64,000 bases of DNA, from assembly GCF_043575855.1 (NCBI RefSeq), contig NZ_CP144375.1, positions 4,030,001-4,094,000 on the forward strand. The letters are read 5' to 3'. The notes under the pieces were generated by a model. It was given only the letters and a program-made list of their open reading frames with translations, had not been told where the DNA came from and searched no databases. Shown in pieces: positions 59,338-64,000 of this stretch. Numbering within the stretch: the stretch's first letter is position 1; each line of letters starts with the position of its first letter. The position numbers and the translations under genes were made by a program. The DNA is from Kutzneria buriramensis (GTDB taxonomy: Bacteria; Actinomycetota; Actinomycetes; Mycobacteriales; Pseudonocardiaceae).

Positions 59338-61575
59338 TTACGGTCGGCCACTCTCGCTCAGCCCGTACCTGCGGTGCAGTGCGCGCAGCGGCGCCGGCGC
59401 CCACCAGGTCCACCTGCCCGTCAGCCCGATGAAGGCCGGCACCAGGACCGGCCGCACGAGGTACGCGTCCAGCAGGACGGCCAGGCCGGCGCCCAGCCCC
59501 ATGAACTGGATGAACGACACCTTCGAGGTCAGCAGGCCGAGGAACGACACGCACAACACCGCCGCGGCCGCGCTGATCACCCGCGCGCTGTGCGACACCC
59601 CCTGGATCACGGCGGCCCCCAGTGCCATCCCGGCGTTGTGCTGCTCGGTGATCCTGGCCAGCACGAACACCTCGTAGTCCATCGAGAGGCCGAAGGTGAT
59701 GCAGAAGACCAGGATCGGGAACACCACGGACTGCGTGCTCGGGGTGAACCCGAGCAGCGTCTGGAGGTGGCCGTCCTGAAACACCCACACCATCGCGCCG
59801 AACATGGAGACGAGCGTCAGCAGGTTCAGCACCAGCGCCTGCAAGGGCAGCACGATGCTGCCGGTGAGCAGGAAGAGCAGGAACAGCGAGGACAGCGCGA
59901 TCAGCGCGAACGCGAGTGGTACTCGGTCGGCGACCGCCGCCGTGACGTCGACGAGCTGTGCGGACTGCCCGGTCACCAGCACCTTGCGTCCGGCGGGCAC
60001 CGGCACTGCCCGGACCGCGCGGGCCAGGTCGGCGCCACGGGCCGAGTACGGCTCGGCGTCGGTGAGCACCGACAACCACGTCGCGCCGGCGTACTGGAAC
60101 CGCGTGCCGGCCGCACCCATGGGCGCGATCGGCGCGCCGTGGGCGTAGGAACCGGCGGCGCTGTCCACCCGGCGCACCCCCGGCAACCCGGACAGCCGCT
60201 GCGCGTAGTCGGCCAGGTCGTCGTTCGCCTCGCGGCTCGACTCCCACCGCCGCGCCACGACGGACAGCGAACCGTCGCTGGTCGCCGGGAACTGCTCGCG
60301 CAACTGGTCGGCGACCTGCCTGCTCTCCGCCTGCGCCGGCAGCACCCGCTCGTCGGCGAGACCGAACCGGACGTGCAGCAACGGCGCGCCGAGCACCAGA
60401 AGGAACATGATCACCGGCATGGCGGTCGAGACGGGATAGCGCATGACGACCGCGGCCAGGCGGCCCCACCGGCCCACCGCGTGACCGGTGCGGATTCGGC
60501 GCCCGGGCAGCGGCCACTTCTCGATGCGGTCGCCGAGCAGCACCAGCAGCGCCGGCACGACGACAGTGGCGCCGAGCACCGTCACGCAGACCACCGCGAC
60601 GCCGGCGTAGGCGAACGAGCGCAACAGGTACTGGTCGAACACCAGCAGACAGGACAGCGCGACGGCCACCGTCGCGGCGCTGAACAGGATCGTCCGGCCG
60701 GCGCTGCGCATGGTCGCGGCGAGCGCGGCCGCGATGTCGGGCCGCCGGCGGCGCTCGTCGCGGTAGCGCGAGACGAACAGCAGGCTGTAGTCGACCGCGA
60801 GGCCGAGGCCGAGCGCGGTGGCCAGGTTGACCGAGAACACCGAGACGTCGGTGAGCATGCTCAGCACGCGCAGCACGGCCAGCGTGCCGACGATGGCGAA
60901 GATGCCGATCAGCAGCGGAACACCGGCCGCGACGACGGTGCCGAACACGAGCAGCAGCAGACCGAGCGTCAGCGGGATCACCACGGTCTCCGACGTGGCG
61001 AGGTCGGCCTTGGCCTGCGCGTCCATATCGTTGTTCGCCTGCAACAGGCCGCCGAAGCGCACCCGGACGCCACCGGTGACGCCCAGTGAGTCGTGCAGTT
61101 GCTCGACCCGCTTGGCCATCTGGTCGTCGTTTCCGAGCACCCGCAACAGGATCAGGCCGGCGCGGCCGTCCTCGGCGCGCAGCTCGGCCGCGGGTGTGTC
61201 CCAATAGGACCCGACGAGGATCACCCCGGCGGCCAGCGCGAACCGCCGGGTCAGCGACTTGCCGGCCGCCGACACGTCGGGATCGTCGACGCGGCCGCCG
61301 GGCTTGTCCACCAGCACGACCAGGTTCGGGTTGCTGTTGGGGAACTTCTCGGCCAGCAGCTCCCGGCCGCGGATCGACTCGGAGTGCCCGACGTCGTACC
61401 CGCCCACCTTGAGGTGCTCGACGGCGCCCACGGCGAGCACACCGGCGATCACGGTGAACAGGACCGCCGCGGCGACAACCGCCCTCGGCTGGTGGAGAAT
61501 CAGGCGCAGCAGCCTGCTCCCGCCCACGGACGTCGCCGCGGGCCGGGGGATGGTCTTGTTCGTGCGGTTGGTCAC
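59338..61575 (-). CDS. MMPL-family transporter
   Basis: 745 residues from GTG at 61575 with AGGTGA upstream. Two RND halves: helix at about 27-48, external domain, helix bundle 200-345 with GLGLAVDYSLLFVSRYRDER; second external domain 390-540 and bundle 555-720 with ITFGLSMDYEVFVLARITEQ. No fused ATPase domain, unlike the MMPL protein at the left end of the window. Family members export lipids or polyketide-type products by proton flux. It follows the type I PKS gene on the same strand, so export of that PKS product is a sensible guess. Confidence 0.92.
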   Translation of the reverse strand: MTNRTNKTIPRPAATSVGGSRLLRLILHQPRAVVAAAVLFTVIAGVLAVGAVEHLKVGGYDVGHSESIRGRELLAEKFPNSNPNLVVLVDKPGGRVDDPDVSAAGKSLTRRFALAAGVILVGSYWDTPAAELRAEDGRAGLILLRVLGNDDQMAKRVEQLHDSLGVTGGVRVRFGGLLQANNDMDAQAKADLATSETVVIPLTLGLLLLVFGTVVAAGVPLLIGIFAIVGTLAVLRVLSMLTDVSVFSVNLATALGLGLAVDYSLLFVSRYRDERRRRPDIAAALAATMRSAGRTILFSAATVAVALSCLLVFDQYLLRSFAYAGVAVVCVTVLGATVVVPALLVLLGDRIEKWPLPGRRIRTGHAVGRWGRLAAVVMRYPVSTAMPVIMFLLVLGAPLLHVRFGLADERVLPAQAESRQVADQLREQFPATSDGSLSVVARRWESSREANDDLADYAQRLSGLPGVRRVDSAAGSYAHGAPIAPMGAAGTRFQYAGATWLSVLTDAEPYSARGADLARAVRAVPVPAGRKVLVTGQSAQLVDVTAAVADRVPLAFALIALSSLFLLFLLTGSIVLPLQALVLNLLTLVSMFGAMVWVFQDGHLQTLLGFTPSTQSVVFPILVFCITFGLSMDYEVFVLARITEQHNAGMALGAAVIQGVSHSARVISAAAAVLCVSFLGLLTSKVSFIQFMGLGAGLAVLLDAYLVRPVLVPAFIGLTGRWTWWAPAPLRALHRRYGLSESGRP

Positions 61576-61713
61576 ATCATTCACCTGTCGTGTGGAAGAA
61601 CGGGGCCGGAACAGGGCTCGCTCGGGCGGCGCGGCGAACGAGCCCGATATGGGACAACGTCCGTGCGTCGGCGGGCGCACGAACGTTGTCGGGACAAGGC
61701 GAGGGCCGCTCGC

Positions 61714-64000
61714 TCAGCCGAGCCGTGCGAGCTCGTCGGCCAGCACGCCGACGGTGTAGGCGATCTCCTCGGAGGTGTGCTCGGCCGTCACGAAGAACCT
61801 CAGCCGGGCCTGCTGCTCCTCGACGGCCGGGTGGACGATCGGGCACACGCTGACGCCGCGGTCGTACAACGCGTTGGCCAGCACGAGGCTGCGCATGGAG
61901 GCGCCGACGATGCACGGGATCACCGGGGTGTCCCTGCTGGCTCCGATGTTGATGCCGGCATCCGACGCGAGCATGGCGAACAGCGTCGAGCGCTGCCGCA
62001 GCGCGGTCAGCCGGTCCGGCTCGGCCCGCAGCTGTCGGATCGCGGCGAGCGCGGCGGCCGCGTTGGCCGGCGTCATGCCCACGCTGTACACGAACCCCGG
62101 CAGTGTGTAACGGAAGTGGTCGATGAGCGCGCGGCTGCCGGCCACGTATCCGCCGCAGCTCGCGAACGCCTTGGACAGCGTGCCCATCCAGATGTCGACG
62201 CCGGTGCGGTCCACGCCGAAGTGTTCGCCGATTCCCCCGCCGCCGGCGCCCAGCACGCCGATGCTGTGCGCCTCGTCGACCATCAGCATCGCGGCGTGCC
62301 GCTTCTTGATCTGGATGAGCTCCGGCAGGTCGGCGATGTCGCCGTCCATGCTGTAGATGCCCTCGACGACGATGAGCACCCGTCGGAACTTCCGGCGCAC
62401 GTGGCCGAGTAACTCGTCCAGTGCGGCCAGGTCGCCGTGGGGGAAGGGCCGACGCGTGGCGCCGGACAGCCGGCAGCCCTGGAGCACGCTGTCGTGCGCC
62501 AGCGCGTCGTGCACGACGAGGTCGTCGGGCCCGAGCAGGTGCCCGATCACCGTGACGTTCGTGGCGTGGCCGCTCACCAGCGTGAGCGCGGCCTCGGTGC
62601 CCAGCAGGTCGGCGAGCGCGCCGTCCAGCTCCTCGTGCGGCGGGCGGTCACCGGACAGCATCCGAGCCGCCGAGACCGACGTTCCGTAGCGGTCGATCGC
62701 GTCCTTCGCCGCGGCGGCGATGGTCGGATGCCCGGACAGCCCGAGGTAGTTGTAGCTGGAGAAGCAGAGCAGGTCGGTGCCGCCGACGCGGGTGCGGCTG
62801 GCGTTGATCCCCTCGTGCGTCACGAAGTACGGGTTGCGCAGGCCCAGGCGGTCCACGAGCGCGACCCGCTGCGCGGACTCGACGATCTCGGGGAACGCGG
62901 CCGGGTCGACGTGCTCCAGCGGCGGCTCGGGCGCCTCCTCGACCGGCGCGGCAGGCACGTCGATGACCCGCGGCGGTTCGGGCTCGCGATGGTCGCGCTC
63001 CTCGTCGACCAGCCGCACGAGATCGTCCACGGTGACGTCGGCCGACAGCCGCTTGCCGTCCAGCGGCAGCTCGGGCCACAGCTTGCGGATGACGGCGCCG
63101 AGGTCGGCGAGCATGATCGAGTCGAACCCGAGATCACGGCCGAGCGACTGCTCGCCCCGCAGGTGCTCCGGCGGGTACACGCTGATCTCGGCGATCGCGG
63201 CGAGCACCTGGTCCCGGACGGGTGGTGACTCCGGTACGGGCGCCAAGGCGTTCGCCTGCTCGACCCTGGTGAGGGTGCGGAGCACGGCGAGCACCTCGTT
63301 GAGCAGGCTGACCAGGTCGTTCACGGGGTGGTCCTCCGGTGGGTAGACGACGGTGGAACGGGTGTCGCCCGGCGCGGCGACCGGGTGGGCGCGCCCGCGC
63401 GGCGGCCGATGACGCGACGCGGTCCGGATCGTGTGCGGCTGGGCGGCCAGCGGCGAGGGCGGCAGCGTGGCCAGGTGGCGGTCGCCGTCGCCGAACACCG
63501 GCAGCAGATCCACCGGCAGCCCGAGCACGGCCAGCCGGACGAGCCCGGACAGGAAGACGCGGCCGTCATCCGGTTCCGCCTCCAGCGCGACGAAGTGGCA
63601 GCCGGTGGCGTCGGCGATCGACCGCCGGGCCATGGCGAGCAGCCCGTTCCCGCCGAAGACCTGGATGAAGACGCGGGCGCCGCTGTCGGCCACGGCCTGG
63701 CTGGCCGCGGCGAACCGCACCGGCGACGAGGCGGATCGCTGCCACCAGCCGCGCAACTCGTCAGGGTCGGTGCAGACCCGGCCGCTGACCGTGGAGACGA
63801 GCACCCGGCCGGAGCGCAGCGGCAGCTCGGCGATTCGCTCGGCGACCAGCTCGTCGGCGTCGGCCACCAGCGGCGAGTGGAACGCGTGCGAGACACGCAG
63901 CGGCACCGCCGTCACCCCGGCGCGGGCGCAGCGCTCGGTGAGCATCGCGACCGCGTCCCCCGAGCCGCTGCCGACGACCTGCTCCGGATGGTTGAAGCAG
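61714..64000 (-). CDS. Type I PKS, C-terminal AT-ACP-alpha-oxoamine synthase part (5' end beyond window)
   Basis: The last 761 codons of a larger gene, open to the right edge. First comes the end of an acyltransferase (FNHPEQVVGSG, then VSHAFHSPLV, a malonyl-type HAFH motif). A linker and an acyl carrier domain follow, with the phosphopantetheine Ser in LGRDLGFDSIMLADLGAVI. The last about 400 residues are a PLP-dependent alpha-oxoamine synthase (FSSYNYLGLSGHP, VDEAHSIGVLGAGGGG, PLP-Lys in GTLSKAFASCGG), related to 8-amino-7-oxononanoate synthase. Such a domain releases the acyl chain by decarboxylative condensation with an amino acid, giving an amino ketone. An MMPL gene follows. Upstream modules cannot be seen. 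Confidence 0.9.
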   Translation of the reverse strand, partial: CFNHPEQVVGSGSGDAVAMLTERCARAGVTAVPLRVSHAFHSPLVADADELVAERIAELPLRSGRVLVSTVSGRVCTDPDELRGWWQRSASSPVRFAAASQAVADSGARVFIQVFGGNGLLAMARRSIADATGCHFVALEAEPDDGRVFLSGLVRLAVLGLPVDLLPVFGDGDRHLATLPPSPLAAQPHTIRTASRHRPPRGRAHPVAAPGDTRSTVVYPPEDHPVNDLVSLLNEVLAVLRTLTRVEQANALAPVPESPPVRDQVLAAIAEISVYPPEHLRGEQSLGRDLGFDSIMLADLGAVIRKLWPELPLDGKRLSADVTVDDLVRLVDEERDHREPEPPRVIDVPAAPVEEAPEPPLEHVDPAAFPEIVESAQRVALVDRLGLRNPYFVTHEGINASRTRVGGTDLLCFSSYNYLGLSGHPTIAAAAKDAIDRYGTSVSAARMLSGDRPPHEELDGALADLLGTEAALTLVSGHATNVTVIGHLLGPDDLVVHDALAHDSVLQGCRLSGATRRPFPHGDLAALDELLGHVRRKFRRVLIVVEGIYSMDGDIADLPELIQIKKRHAAMLMVDEAHSIGVLGAGGGGIGEHFGVDRTGVDIWMGTLSKAFASCGGYVAGSRALIDHFRYTLPGFVYSVGMTPANAAAALAAIRQLRAEPDRLTALRQRSTLFAMLASDAGINIGASRDTPVIPCIVGASMRSLVLANALYDRGVSVCPIVHPAVEEQQARLRFFVTAEHTSEEIAYTVGVLADELARLG

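Noticed and set aside
1..64000. CRISPR arrays, tRNA or rRNA genes, transposases, integrases or attachment sites
   Set aside because: None was recognised on reading the window; the only tandem repeat found is the 83-bp cassette between the ketosynthase genes.

Overview
The window is GC-rich actinomycete DNA. Almost every gene has G/C-rich third codon positions, GTG starts are common, and it carries actinobacterial families such as Scr1-type XRE/DUF397 pairs, a Streptomyces-type subtilisin inhibitor, LAL-type LuxR regulators and a GAF-ANTAR protein. A filamentous genus of the Pseudonocardiales or a relative is a reasonable guess, but no rRNA or housekeeping gene is present to fix it. The whole window reads as specialised-metabolism territory: at least three RiPP-type systems, a small type II polyketide set and the end of a type I polyketide synthase lie side by side.

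Layout. 1-5039: an MMPL exporter with a fused ATPase-like domain, a coupled YhgE/Pip protein and their divergent TetR regulator. 5055-19318 (minus strand): a thiopeptide-type operon in the same gene order as the thiomuracin/GE2270 systems (precursor, LanB glutamylation, elimination, pyridine synthase-like, SagB dehydrogenase, ocin-ThiF, YcaO), followed by a two-subunit ABC exporter. 19319-36357: a poorly coding stretch, a small secreted protein, two paralogous LAL regulators flanking a GAF-ANTAR protein and a PIMT-like methyltransferase, then a large secreted subtilase facing a subtilisin inhibitor, and a small sigma factor. 36370-39939 (minus): a class III lanthipeptide set of LanKC, a 44-residue cysteine-rich precursor and a membrane protein. 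40749-47608: an SDR, a TrmB/LuxR regulator, a minimal type II PKS (KS-alpha, KS-beta, ACP, aromatase) and a convergent sugar-type epimerase. 48036-52295 (minus): two consecutive lasso-type macrolactam cyclases and a small trailing ORF. 52847-59224: a PAP2 phosphatase, an XRE/DUF397 pair, a primase-like protein coupled to a small Cys-rich protein, a UDP-GlcNAc 2-epimerase, an XRE regulator and a lamin-tail secreted protein. 59338-64000 (minus): an MMPL exporter and the C-terminal AT-ACP-oxoamine synthase part of a type I PKS that runs off the window.

How it fits together. The thiopeptide genes are linked by 1-4 nt overlaps or gaps of 0-3 nt. A perfect 17-bp hairpin separates the precursor from the enzymes and could keep precursor output above enzyme output. 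The precursor has a textbook thiopeptide leader but an atypical 41-residue core with two Cys-Ser-Cys units and a Gly/Trp/His tail. The class III lanthipeptide precursor has the expected VLALQ leader motif but a core with six cysteines and only two serines. The KS-alpha/KS-beta junction, normally a direct stop/start overlap, holds three tandem 83-bp cassettes that each preserve the overlap. These three features, and the pair of lasso cyclases without a visible leader peptidase or precursor, are the most unusual parts of the window.
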